A DNA stretch of 64,000 nt from Zygnema cylindricum (GCA_037447655.1 JBBHKE010000992.1:62001-126000); one strand, 5' to 3'. Shown: positions 11,801-22,429, numbered from the stretch's first letter. Notes: generated by a model from the sequence alone, not told the origin. Numbers and translations: made by a program.

Positions 11801-14800
11801 CAAACTCAAAATTACCCAATATGATTCTGATGATAGATATCAAACATGACTAATGGCACAAGGATTCATCCAAATAAAAGAAATTGATCACAATGAGACC
11901 TTTTCTTTAGTCGCGCGCCAGTGAGAATTGTTTTAAAGCATTCCAGCAGTTGAGAATATGGAGATGCACCAAATAGACGTAAAAATCGCTTCTCAAAATG
12001 TTAACTGGAAGAAGAAAGTTGCATGAAATAACTTCAGGGTTTCAGAGAAAAAGGAAAAAAAAACTTGAAATTCGACTCATTAAATCTCTATATGGTTTAA
12101 AACAAGCTCCTAGACAATGGAATCTGAAACGCGATCAAATTGTTACAACTCGGGACATGCCTGAAAGAAGCAAGACACCCAAAAACGTCATAGGCACACC
12201 ACAATATTCTTTCAATTTCAATATATTTATAAAACACAATTATCTCCTCTCCTCACTTCACTTTTTGTAAGCCTCTAAAAAAGGTACTAAGCAACTACAC
12301 ATCCAAAAAGAAAATAAATGTCCAAAAATTGAAAGAGTAAACGCCTACGTGGCACAACCTCACAATCCTATAGAGGCGGCAATAGCCTCCTCTTTCGCTT
12401 TTCACTTGAAAAACTACAATTAAACAAAGTACAATTGGAGTAAAAAAGCCGCACCGACCTAATCCAAACAACCTACCAAAAATAATGACCTACGAACCAA
12501 CAAATTCGCCTCCGCCCGTTTGTAAGTACCTTTGGCGCCGACGTAGTCTCGGCGCCATACCGGACCCGACGCCCTACCAGTGCCCTATGGGTCCTCGTGG
12601 GTCTTCGCAGGTGCTCAGTACCATTTCTTAACACTATCGAATTGAGATTAGACCGATTCGTGTATATTTTACATAGTGACGAAATGAGCGAAATTTTATA
12701 TAACATTATGTATGAAGACGACTTGCTTATAATTAGCAAGTCAAAGGACATAGTTTCAAAATTAATAACCAGCATTGAACAAGCAATTTGACATGAACCC
12801 AATTACATCCTAGTTATTCAAGTGCAAAAGGATAGGGAGACTTATATTATCAAGCGCATATAGAAAGAAACAATAAGGAATATACTCGAAAGGTTTGGTT
12901 TTTCCGAGGATGAAGGTTGAACCACTCCTTTAGATTTGAAAAGAAAGAAAGAAAAGATGACACAAGACTTATCCTGGGAAAATTCGGGTCAATGGATGAA
13001 TAGTTTATTTCATCAGTTCCCAACAAGGATGTAGTTAAAATTATCATCTATTGTTTAGAAATCTCATTGTTTTTATAAACTACTACCTGACATTGTCGTA
13101 CCAGTAGGAATTTCGAGTGAGAATTTACAAAACCACAAAAAAAATGAGATTCTTAAAGGGATCTCAAGATTCTTGGCTCCATTATGGAGGAACCGAAGTA
13201 TCTGTAGCGACGCTAATTATGGCGATGATTAAACTCAAAAATCTACATCTGGAAACATTTTGAATGTTGTCGCATGAGCATGATGTTGGGCAGCAAATTA
13301 TAAAAATTTAAAGCTCGGTCAACTATGAAACCAGAGTACATTGTTATGAGTCTAGGTGTAAAGGAAATTTTGTGGGTAAAAGCATTTTTACAAGAACTAG
13401 TACATATGCAATCTGGACCTCAAATTTTGTTTATCTACAACCAAGCAGCAATTGTTGCAGCAACAAACCCGAAATATCACGTCAAAAGTAGACACATAGA
13501 TATTAGGTTTATTTTTGTTAAAGAAAAAGATTAAGACCGAGTGATAAAAAACTTTTATGTACCAGGAGTTAATATGAGAGTTTATATCATAACTAAACCT
13601 CTCACGTCTTAAACAAATATTTTGTAGAGAAGGAAGAGGACTTCATTAGACACAGGATTAAAACAAGGTAGGCGTTACAGTTAGTATTGTAACTCTTCGC
13701 TCTATTTCGTGAGAAAACAAGTTAGGATTTACAATATGTTAAAATTCTTCTTGGAAAATAAGTGTGGGAAAAGGCAGACGGTACTCACAAAAGTCTAACG
13801 GTACAAGTACTAAAATGTACGATGGACCACTATGAGAAAGGATAGCAACACGTTAATTTGATTTCCTCCAACGCACAAATTAATTGCAAAAACATGTGAT
13901 TAGTGCCAAGTTACGCAACGACATTGTCGAGTAGTAAAATTAAAATCCTCAATAGGCTTTCACCGAGCATAAAAATAGTGCGTTTCGGGTTGAAGATGAA
14001 ATGAAAAGTAGACTTGTAGATTGACTTTTACAGGAAGGAATGTTCATAAGATCCGTATATTGGCGACTAATTAAATTTAGTGTAAGTTAATGTAAAAAAA
14101 AAATTGTAGACTTACTAGAATGAGACAATTTTGTTCATTTTTCTGCAGTTAGAAAAACAATTTTTTTATCAAAGTATTTGTATATTTGAATTCATAATTT
14201 AATGGACTAAAAAGAGCATGGTTATAAGCATACGGCACAAATTTGTATGTTCCAAGTCTCAGGGGTGTAACTTTGATATAGAATACCAAAACGTTAAGCA
14301 AAGAAAACTTATTCAGGCACGTCAATAAGGGAGCTTGACTGTGAGATTCTCTGAGGTTTCGATGATTACTAATTTCAGAACTGATATTCCAATCTCAAAT
14401 TGTAACTCCCTCTTTCCTCACCGACTCTAACCCCTCCCCATCTCCCTCCGTCTATACTTCTCCCTCCCTTTTTGCCTCTACACCACCCTCCTTGTTCCTA
14501 TTCCCCCGCCTTTTCCTCCACATCCCCCTCCATCTCACTCCCTCCATCTCCTACTCCTACTCCCCAACCTTACACTTCAACCTCCTTCTCTATCTCACGC
14601 TTACCTTACGCCTCCCTATCCCTCTCTCCCTCCCTCCCTCCCTCCCAATCACGCCCTCTCATCGTCTCCTCCTCTCTCAGTCCCTCTCCCTCTCCACCTC
14701 CCTCTCCCTTGCCATCTCCCGCTTCCTCTCTCTCCCTTTCTCCCTCCCTCTTCCACTCCCACTCCCTCTCACTTCCTCACTGTCCCCCTCTTCCCCTCTA

Positions 14801-16575
14801 ATTTTCCATCTCCCCTTTCTCACCCTCTCACCCTCTCCCTCTCCCTCTGCCACTCCCTCTCCCTCCCTCTCTAGCTCTCCCTCTTTCCCTCTCCGTATCT
14901 CTCCCTCTCCCTTAATCTCTCCGTCTCCATCTACCTCTCTCTCTCCCTATATATCATCCTCCCCCTCTCTCTCGCCATCTCCCTTTTCGTCGCCCTCTCT
15001 CTCCTTGTCTTTTTCATTCTCCCGCTCCCTCTTTCATCTCCCTTTCTCCCTCCCCCTATTTCCTTCTCACCATCTCTCACTCACTCCCTTGCTCTCCCGC
15101 TCCCTCGACCTCTTCCACCCTCCTCTTCTCCACCTCTCTGTCTCTCCCCTACTTCGGGCCACTCCCCTTTCTCCCCTTTTCCTCCCTCTCTGCCCTTCTC
15201 TCCCCCTTTCTCTCTCGTCTACTCCCTACTCTAATTCTACAACAAAATCAGATACAAGCAAAAAAAAATTAGTATTTTTGCTACAACCATGCATGTGCCC
15301 ATTTTCTTATGCTTATTTTTAATGTAGAAGATGCATCCCCATCCTACAATTCACTCACAAGTATTTCAATTTTGTGAGGTTCCCAATCTCCGGTGCAATG
15401 CTCCCCCCCAATGGTCCGGAAAAACCGGCGAGATATCTGCACCAACCAGGTCATTGAACAATATCCATTTTTTCCCTCTTTCCTTGCCCTATTCTCCCCC
15501 TCATCACATGCTTTCCAATTGGTGACAAACAAGTTTCCACTTCCTCACTCCAAAATAACCTCACATGTTTGGGGTATAGTTGTGGACAAACAAGATAGAC
15601 AAGACATACAAGGTTTTGGGAGGGGAGGGAAAAGGGAGTGGGGTAAAGGAGAGGGGGGTAAGGGGGAGGGGGGGAAGGGGGGGAGAGGGGGAAAGGGGGT
15701 AGAGACGGGGGAGAGAAGAGGTGGGCGTGAAAGGGAGGGGGTGAATCGCTTTCCCTCCCATAACTAAAAAAAAAATCCCATGAAAATCCTCTTACCTCAC
15801 CCATCTCAATCCCTTGGCACCCCTCCTCAACCCCTCCCCCTCTAAACCCTTAAAAAAAGGACTTAATTTTCCTTGCGAACATAATTTCAGTATCATAATT
15901 TTTTTTCGTTGTCATTTGTTCCTCTTTCCCCCCTCCCCTCTTCCCCCTCTTCCCCTATTTGTCTATCTCCCCGGCCCTTTAAGCCTCGCCAAGGCCCAAG
16001 CATCGCTTTAAAATCCCATCGCCTCAAAGAGTCAAATCTGTCAAAAATGGGTCAAATTTCAGTGCGAAATACACACATACATACATCGAGACACAGGGAG
16101 ACGGAGGGAAAGAGAGAGGGAGAGGGAGGAAAGGAAGCAGCAAATCTGTCGCAGCAAAGAGTGCACGTAGCAATAATCAATAGTCACTCACACTGAATAC
16201 ACGTGACCGGAATCGTCGCATCTGAAGGGTACGGCCCACTAGAAAAATCCTCCTGTGGAACATTCGATCTTGGGAAAGTTCGCCTTGGTCTCGACGGCCG
16301 CCCTCACCGCCTTTAGAGCCGACTCTGCAGCAGTCGTACGGACAGAGTACGGACATTAGTACGGACAGGCGCGTCAGAAAAGCAAATTGGAGACACCTTT
16401 CACACGTGTGAACACATCTACCGCACACCTAAACCCGGGAAAAAATGAAAATGAAGGTCAGAGAAAGGGGAAACGTACTGTCTAGCTCAGGCATGGGTCC
16501 ATCGTAGTCTCCTTTAACAAGTGCCATATGGCAGGCAAATAACAAGAATGTCGAGATAATCTTGATGGCAGCCAT
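5560..16575 (-). CDS. LRR protein with signal peptide and EGF-like module (interrupted by one stop)
   Basis: Nine exons are in one phase-consistent frame: 16479-16575, 16192-16324, 15359-15436, 10912-10983, 9956-10027, 8270-8341, 7408-7479, 6052-6123, 5560-5837. They encode a signal peptide, an LRR N-terminal cap, six LRRs of plant-specific type (L..N.L.G.IP..IG.LT) and a Cys-rich EGF-like segment, about 315 residues. Known relatives are plant receptor-like proteins and kinases acting in the apoplast; no membrane segment or kinase is seen here. If the last exon is terminal, the frame closes at TAG near 5534; if GTATGT at 5559 is a donor, more exons follow. A TAG at 16241-16239 (about codon 61) interrupts the frame, so this may be a recent pseudogene, a read-through case or a sequence error. 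Confidence 0.75.
6052..6123 (-). CDS. LRR gene exon 8: LRR (72 bp)
   Basis: It encodes RLNNNQLSGSIPKSVG followed by QLTFLKE. The acceptor is GTCACAG and the donor GTAAGAT. This is the last full LRR before the Cys-rich exon. Confidence 0.85.
6780..6990. repeat. Polypyrimidine tract (intron of LRR gene)
   Basis: Almost pure C/T on the plus strand, thus purine on the transcript. It lies between LRR exons 8 and 7 and is part of the repeated intron unit. Confidence 0.8.
7408..7479 (-). CDS. LRR gene exon 7: LRR (72 bp)
   Basis: It encodes YLSSNQLSGSIPSSIG followed by QLTSLEY, the closest to consensus. The acceptor is GTCACAG and the donor GTAAGAC. Confidence 0.85.
7850..8100. repeat. Polypyrimidine tract (intron of LRR gene)
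   Basis: C/T-rich tract between LRR exons 7 and 6. It is followed at 8101 by CATCAAGTCAGGTAAATTTC, a motif shared with the other introns. Confidence 0.8.
8270..8341 (-). CDS. LRR gene exon 6: LRR (72 bp)
   Basis: It encodes SLADNRFTRSILSTIG followed by QLTSLKE. The acceptor is GTCACAG and the donor GTAAGGC. The conserved Gly and Pro are replaced (TRSIL), so this is the most diverged repeat. Confidence 0.8.
8480..9820. repeat. 1.3-kb polypyrimidine tract (intron of LRR gene)
   Basis: The longest C/T tract, between LRR exons 6 and 5. It is open for 477 codons on the plus strand only because pyrimidine-only DNA cannot form stops; the translation is Ser/Pro/Leu low complexity. Confidence 0.85.
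9956..10027 (-). CDS. LRR gene exon 5: LRR (72 bp)
   Basis: It encodes SVSGNKLSGKIQSSIG followed by RLASLEY. The acceptor is GTCACAG and the donor GTAGGAA. The consensus Pro is Gln here (KIQ for SIP). Confidence 0.8.
10140..10730. repeat. Polypyrimidine tract (intron of LRR gene)
   Basis: C/T tract between LRR exons 5 and 4, ending at the shared CATCAAGTCACATA motif. Confidence 0.85.
10912..10983 (-). CDS. LRR gene exon 4: LRR (72 bp)
   Basis: It encodes WLSSNQFNGSIPSSIR followed by QLTSLQF. The acceptor is ATCATAG and the donor GTAAGAC. Exactly 72 bp, with the shared exon phase. Confidence 0.8.
11240..13640 (+). mobile_element. Degenerate Ty1/copia element inside an LRR-gene intron
   Basis: The order follows a copia polyprotein: a GAG-pre-integrase-like run (HVLYGLSFSKNLFSTTRAKK) at about 11300-11480, the RT start MEMHQIDVK near 11960, SLYGLKQAPRQW near 12090, the YxDD region as YEDDLLIISKSK near 12710, and RNase H with EYIVMSLGVKEILWVKAFL to SRHIDIRF at 13330-13530. 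Stops and shifts are frequent and the integrase is missing or unreadable. It lies antisense to the host gene, in the intron between exons 4 and 3. A GC-rich non-copia stretch (about 12300-12610) interrupts it. Confidence 0.7.
14400..15235. repeat. Polypyrimidine tract (intron of LRR gene)
   Basis: C/T tract in the large intron between LRR exons 4 and 3. Plus-strand reading frames here are compositional artefacts. Confidence 0.85.
15359..15436 (-). CDS. LRR gene exon 3: first LRR (78 bp)
   Basis: It encodes YLAGFSGPLGGSIAPEIG followed by NLTKLKY, between acceptor TGCAG and donor GTGAGTG. It is six bases longer than the other repeat exons and has the same phase (one base in, two bases out). 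It joins exon 2 as GHVYSV-YLAG. Confidence 0.75.
15614..15745. repeat. Polypurine tract (intron of LRR gene)
   Basis: G/A-rich on the plus strand, opposite in strand bias to the other tracts. It lies between LRR exons 3 and 2. Confidence 0.7.
16192..16324 (-). CDS. LRR gene exon 2: LRR N-terminal cap, with TAG
   Basis: It is bounded by an acceptor CTGCAG and a donor GTGAGT. It reads SALKAVRAAVETKANFPK, then IECSTGGFF, TAG, then WAVPFRCDDSGHVYSV, the layout of the plant LRRNT cap (amphipathic helix, Trp, paired Cys). The stop at 16241-16239 replaces one residue, and frame and phase are intact on both sides. Confidence 0.7.
16479..16575 (-). CDS. LRR gene exon 1: signal peptide
   Basis: The ATG sits in a strong context (GCCATGG). 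It encodes MAAIKIISTFLLFACHMALV, a classic hydrophobic secretion signal, then KGDYDGPMPELD. The exon ends in phase 1 before GTACGT. The next in-phase exon restores an LRR cap sequence, which supports this start. Confidence 0.75.
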
Positions 16576-16577
16576 GG

Positions 16578-16592
16578 CTACACACTCGCCAT
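16578..16592 (-). promoter_or_regulatory. Four-codon upstream ORF before the LRR gene start
   Basis: ATG GCG AGT GTG TAG ends two bases before the main ATG. If it lies in the transcript it could lower translation of the LRR protein. Confidence 0.4.
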
Positions 16593-16622
16593 GTCACTGT
16601 AACGCAATAATTGGTAATGAAC

Positions 16623-16632
16623 GCCACGTGGC
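16623..16632. promoter_or_regulatory. Palindromic G-box GCCACGTGGC
   Basis: A perfect 10-bp palindrome containing CACGTG lies 48 bases upstream of the LRR gene ATG. In plants this is a bZIP/bHLH site and also an ABRE-type core. Use by this gene is inferred from position only. Confidence 0.45.
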
Positions 16633-16734
16633 AGTTTCAGTTTAACAAGATTTTTAGTTCAGGTCGGTTAGGGTTTTGACTTTTTGAGGGTGAGAAATTG
16701 TCTCTCTTTCACATTACACATGCGAAAGATCGCC

Positions 16735-16880
16735 TTTCGTTACAATTTAATAGTGCGGAGTAAATATCTTGACCACCTTTTGTACTATCTACTTGTGCGG
16801 AGTACTCGAATTGGCCGCCTTCTGGTATTGAATTGACCGCCTTTTGTACTATTTAAAAGTGCGAAATACTTGAATTGTAT
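16735..16880. repeat. Short direct repeats upstream of the LRR gene
   Basis: Variants of GTGCGGAGTA and of GACCGCCTTTTGTACTAT recur three times within 140 bases. No gene is present in this stretch. Confidence 0.5.
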
Positions 16881-17376
16881 GGGAGGATTCAGGCACGGAA
16901 GGTACGGCCAATAGGGGAAGGTGACCGTCTTGTCCCAAACTCGAGCATTGTACATTCCATTGACTTGAGTGATATGGGTTACATGTGACTGTTTAGTGCC
17001 TACGTGTCTATGTATTATTGGTAAAAGTGGCTAATATGAAACGATAAAGTACAATGAGGGTACATCATTGATTGTAAACGTTTATAAACAGCGTTTTTTG
17101 TAAAAGTACCGAAGGGCTAAAACCACTAGTAAGCAACGACAGATGACAACCGTAGGATTAGAAGCATACTCGCTGGGAATTGGTCACACATGTCAAAGTG
17201 TTGCTACAAAAACAAAAACTGTACTTGCAAAGCCGGGCCTTCGATGATCCGATCCATACCGGACAGATGAATATCGCCAATATTCGATGCTTTTACCACA
17301 AATATCCACATCATGGACGACGTGTATTTGTCGTCTCTTGGATAACAGTATGTGCTGCTTGTTTGCCCGAAAGGTA

Positions 17377-17521
17377 CACCGCGTATCGCGATAAGTGTTC
17401 ATATTTGGTGAAATAAGTGGTTTTAAACCGCGACCGTCGATCTATAATCCGACAAGTGTGCACATAAAAAAGATGTTTTAAGTGGCTAGAAAATATTCAA
17501 CAATAATAGCAATACACGGTG
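17377..17521. mobile_element. TA-flanked MITE, family with CACCGTGTATTGC ends
   Basis: The left end CACCGCGTATCGCGATA and right end (reverse complement) CACCGTGTATTGCTATTA are imperfect inverted repeats bordered by TA on both sides. The inside carries CCGACAAGTGTGCAC, which recurs in the copy at 32615 and in part in the copy at 29995. Confidence 0.65.
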
Positions 17522-17571
17522 TACTGTGCTATAGAGTAAGGGTATGTCCACATGTGCATAAGGGTTTTTTT

Positions 17572-18157
17572 TTAAAGGATCGAGACTCTATCGGAATGCG
17601 CAGAAAATTGACAAATTACACAATGCGGAAGCGAATTTATCTCAATTTCAATTATCAACCAGCTCACATTTCACGCATTAAATTCTCATAAACATAGATA
17701 GAGACAATATATAATTCAGAAAAGGAATTCTGACATTAATTCTCATACATTAACTCTACAATAATTTCTCAATAGGTTATCCTTCGTTATATTACCTAAT
17801 CCCTCTCTTGCTGACATTTTTAACTTAGTCGCCAGATAACATCTAGAAATCTAATTCTAAAAACGTCACATGTACTTAGACACAAAATATAGTATGATGC
17901 AAATGAAACTACTCGAAACAAAATATCTAGAATTACAGTACTTTAAAAGTACAACGTAATCTACACGAAATGAAACTTCTAGTTGTAAACCTACGAACCG
18001 AAAGTACTAGAAGTCCCGTGAAAAAGACCAAGCTGTTCACACTTAATCAAACGAAACTGAAAAGTACAAAAGTACTAATGAAACGAAATAAAATGTGCGA
18101 CGTGAAAAACTGACCCACACTAAAACTGAAACAAAATCCCACATTGCAATCCTAACA
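17572..18157 (-). repeat. 3' LTR of gag-less copia element
   Basis: It begins (minus strand) with TGTTAGGATTGCAATG and ends at GATCCTTT. It matches the 5' copy along its length with scattered substitutions. Confidence 0.8.
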
Positions 18158-18190
18158 TTCCCCCTCTCAATGTGATGATTTAACTAACTA

Positions 18191-21100
18191 CTATCTAGAC
18201 TCAAATAATCCTAACTTAGGTCTCCCTCTAACAAAGACATCATGCATTGTAGCTTTAGTTAACATATTTGCAGCCTCCTCAAGAGTAGGAACAAATATAA
18301 ACTCTAACTCTTTATCCTTCACTAAATCTCTCACAAAATGCCACTGAATTCTAATATGTTTTGTCCTTTTATGAAACACAGGATTCTTCACTAAGGCAAT
18401 ACTCCTCATGCTATCTGAATAAATCCAAAACTCCCAATTCACTCAACATGTCTTTAATCCAAATGGAAGCTTTTGCCGCATGACAAGCCGCCATGTACTC
18501 CGCTTCACTTGAACTTAAAGCCATCGTAGCCTGTAATCTGGAGCTCCATGAGATTGCCGCTCCGCTTAATACAAAGGCATAACCAGAGGTGGACTTTCCT
18601 GTGTCAAACTCTCCTCCCCAGTCAACATCACAATATCCAAAGCAATCCAAATCGTCTCCACTTCGATAAACCAATCCAATGTCCAATGTACCGGCCAAAT
18701 ACCTAAAAATCCGCTTGACCAATTCCCAATGTTACTTCTTAGGGGCTTGACTGTACTTGCTTACAATTGAAACAGCTGCATAAATATCCGGTCTTGTCCC
18801 TACACTCAAATACATTAGGCATCCAATTGCCTCTCTATAAGGGACAGTTACAATTTCCTCATCATCAAATTTGCTAAGTTGTAATTTCGGGTCTAGAGGT
18901 GTGCTAAGGGGCTTAGAACCTAACATAGAAAATCGAGTAAGAATTCCTTACAATATTGTTCTTGACTCAATTTAATGCATCTGGATTTACTCCTAATCAC
19001 CTCGATGCCTAATATATATTTTGCTTCACCTAAATGTGTCACATTAAAATGCTTCTTCAAATATGACTTCAATTCCTTAATTTTCTCTAAGCTATCTGAC
19101 ACCATTATAAATCATCCACATAAACTAAAAATAATTTGATCCACTCCATTTCCTTTCATATACACACCAGAATCTGAAATTGTTCTTACAAATCCAAAGT
19201 CAATCAAAACCTTATGTAAGCGTAAATACCATGTTCTTGGTGCTTGCTTCAACCCAAACAAGGATTTCTTTAATCTCCACACTAAACCGGGTTTAGATGG
19301 TACCCCTTCAAGGATCTTCACATAAACCTCCTCCTCGAGATCTCCATTAGGAAATACGGTCTCCACGTCCATCTGATGGATATGCTTCTTCCCGGCTGCC
19401 GCCAATGCGATGATCATCCTCAAGGAATCAAACTTGACCACGAGAGCATTGGTTTCTGTATAATCCACTCCCTCTTTTTGCTGAAATCCCTTACAAACTA
19501 ATCTTGCTTTATACTTAATTAATTCACCAGAAGCACCAGTTTTTGTCTTAAATACCCACTTAGAATTTATGGCCTTCTTTCCCTCAGGTAGTTCTACTTC
19601 CTCAAAAGTCTCATTCTCAACAATAGATTTATATTATTTATCAAATGCATCTTTCCACTTAGACTCCCAATCACCCGAATTTTTAGCTTCCGTATAAGAT
19701 TTTGGGTCACCACTTACTCTCTTTTGCAGTAATTGCTATAAAAGGAATTCATTTATCTTCGCATTTGAAAGAAAATTATGAGATTCATCACTAGCTTTCA
19801 TTTGAAGACTTAATCGCTCAGGTGCCTTTCGTTAATTTTCCCAATTGCTTCTCCTAACAACCACTTCTTGTTCCATTAAATTATTTTCACTCTTCTCAGA
19901 AATTGATGGCATACTCTTTTCACTAATTTGACTTTTCAAATATAATTTTGAACTCTCAACTTATCATCACTCAAATTGAATTCCAAATCAAATTTATCAA
20001 AATTTAAAACTTTACCAAATTTCGATTTCCGTTTTGGAGTTTCATAATGATCGTCTTCCTCATCCGTCGAATCCGCCACTTTCAATTCCTCCAAACTGTT
20101 TTCTTCTTCAAAATCCAAGTTTCGCTCCTTACCGTCCGAATATTCCATGGCCGCCTTTAAATTATCGTGGAAGTTAACATTTCGTGACTCCACTATGTTT
20201 CGCGTCACAAGATTGAAAATTCGGTACTGATTCGAATTCGCACTATATCCAACGGAAATTCCACTCCAACATCGTGGATTAAATTTGCCGGTTCGTTTGT
20301 TTTGGTCAATATATACGGTTGCAAGAAAACCCCAAATTCTTCAATGTCGTACGGACGTAACTCGTCCACTCCAAAGTTCTTGAGGTGCTTTTCTCCAGAA
20401 ATCGAAGTCAATCTTCGAATACAGACATAGTTTGCCGTGACTATGGCTTCTCCCCAAAGTGAAACATTGTGCTTCGTGCTATGAAGCATCGTATGCACCA
20501 TTTCGTGCAACATCCTGTTTTTCCTCACGTCCTGTTTTTCCTCTCGGCCACTCCATTAGACTTAGGTGAATAAGCGGTGGTAAATTGTTGCTTGATTCCC
20601 AACCATCACAAAACTCTTTAAATGCAATAAATTCTCCACCATTATCCGACCTCACGGCTTTCAATTTCCTGTCCGTTTCCCTTTCAACCATCACAACAAA
20701 CTTCTTAAAAAAATCCAAAGCCTTTGACTTCCTTTTCAAAAGATACAACCAACTCTTGCGAGAAAAATCATCAACAATCACAAAAATATATCTATTTCCC
20801 CTAAGACTCCTCGGTCTAATAGGTCCACATAGATCCAAATGAACAAGTTCCAAAGGTTGACTCGCTCTAAATTGTACATTTTTGACAGGATGCGGTTTTC
20901 TTATTTGCTTTCCCTTGTTACAACCATTACATCCGTTCACCTTTTCTCCGGTCGCCAATTCCAAACCTCCTGCCGAATAATTCTTAATCATCCTTTTAAT
21001 ATTTCCCTCCGAAGTGTGGCATAACCGATGATGCCAAAGGCTAAGGTCACCTTTCTCCATCTCCACGGAAAACATAGAAGGTTCCTCTTTAACCGGCTGT

Positions 21101-21496
21101 TTCCAAATTAACTTACTAACCAAATTATCAAAAAAACAAATCCTTCCCCAATTTGAATTCCTTCTTTAATTTTAATCATGATTCTAAAATCCTCCAAAGA
21201 AATAACTCTACCTTCGGCCTTTTGAATTTGAGGAAAACTAACCAAATTCATTAGGCATCATTCAACTTAGCTTTATGCACTCTAACATTTCCAAATTCAT
21301 CTCTCACCGGTAAATCAATTCGAACCGTTCCAACCGTGTCCACCGGAATCACATGTCCACATGCAACGGTGACATTCTTTGGAACCGTAAGCTTCCTTGT
21401 ATCCAAAAATAAATTTAAATCTGTACACACGTGATGTGTTGCGCCGATATCAATAATCCAATCTCTTACACAATGATTACTAGAATCCGAATTCAA
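18191..21496 (-). pseudogene. copia pol: protease, integrase, RT, RNase H (frameshifted)
   Basis: Protease (21496-21251) has WIIDIGATHHVC, with the expected Asp-Ser/Thr-Gly changed to Asp-Ile-Gly. The integrase zinc finger has LWHHRLCH and CNGCNKGK, followed by LVHLDLCGPI and VRSDNGGEF. RT has HQMDVETVF, KKSLFGLKQAPRTWYL and YVDD (the last in a shifted frame near 19125). RNase H has ALSSSEAEYMAACHAAKASI. An 11-13 base duplication near 20515-20545 (CCTGTTTTTCCTC twice) breaks the integrase frame. The polyprotein is non-functional. Confidence 0.85.
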
Positions 21497-21499
21497 AAT

Positions 21500-22179
21500 T
21501 GAAAGGATCGAGACTCAATCGGAATGCGCAGAAAATTGACAAATTATACAATGCGGAAGCGAATTTATCTCAATGTCAATTATCAACCAACTCACATTTC
21601 ACACATTAAATTCTCATAAACATAGATAGAGACAATATATAATTCAGAAAAGGAATTCTGACATTAATTCTAATACATTAGTTCTACAATAATTTCTCAA
21701 TAGGTTATCCTTCGTTGTATTGCCTAATCCCTCACTTGCTGGCATAATTCTGACATTAATTCTCATACATTAGTTCTACAATATTTTCTCAATAGGTTAT
21801 CCTTCGTTATATTACCTAACCTTTCACTGGCTGGTATTTTTAACTTTGTCGCCAGATAACATCTAGAAATCTAATTCTAGGAACGTCACATGTACTTAGA
21901 CACAAAATATAGTATGATGCAAACGAAACTACTCGAAACGAAATATCTAGAAGTACAGTACTTTAAAAGTACAACGTAATCTACACGAAATGAAACTTGT
22001 AGTTGTACACCTACGAACCGAAAGTACTAGAAGTCCCATGAAAATCACCAAGCTCTGTTCACACTTAATCAAACGCACCTGAAAAGTACAAAAGTACTAA
22101 TGAAAGGAAATTAAATGTGCGACGTGAAAAACTGACCCACACTAAAAGTGAACCAAAATCCCACATTGCAATCGAAACA
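21500..22179 (-). repeat. 5' LTR of gag-less copia element, with internal duplication
   Basis: Homologous to the 3' LTR but about 92 bp longer because of a direct duplication (21655-21746 and 21747-21838). Its outer end reads TGTTTCGATTGC rather than TGTTAGGATTGC. Confidence 0.8.
21655..21838. repeat. 92-bp tandem duplication inside the 5' LTR
   Basis: Two copies start with ATTCTGACATTAATTCT and run through TAGGTTATCCTTCGTT. The 3' LTR has one copy, so the duplication arose after insertion. Confidence 0.8.
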
Positions 22180-22429
22180 AAATTCCCCTGATTTTTTGGG
22201 CCTAAACAATCGGAATACTTCGAACCCCGGGCTTTACTAAAAAAAAAATGGATCCGGATTAGTTATTGGAAGAATCGATTGCGGTAAGCTAATAAAACAC
22301 CGACTATTTTGATTGACATTTTTTTTTTTTATAATGCAATTTTTTTTGTTGATTGCGTCGTCTTATTCTCGTTAATTTGGCAAGGGCTTTTCTTCGGTTT
22401 GGTTATTTTTTTATGGTCTAAGGTTTTGT

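Larger units (their letters stand above)
17572..22179 (-). mobile_element. Gag-less Ty1/copia LTR retrotransposon
   Basis: Two LTRs (17572-18157 and 21500-22179) enclose protease, integrase, RT and RNase H on the minus strand. A purine tract (GAGAGGGGGAA) abuts the 3' LTR start TGTTAGG. No gag region exists: the 5' LTR is followed directly by the protease frame. Multiple frameshifts make it defective, and no clear target duplication is seen. Confidence 0.85.

Noticed and set aside
11496-11843. 115-codon minus ORF
   Set aside because: It lies antisense to the decayed copia element and has no recognisable motifs.
15344-15532. 62-codon minus ORF as a gene
   Set aside because: It is the wrong frame over the 78-bp LRR exon at 15359-15436.
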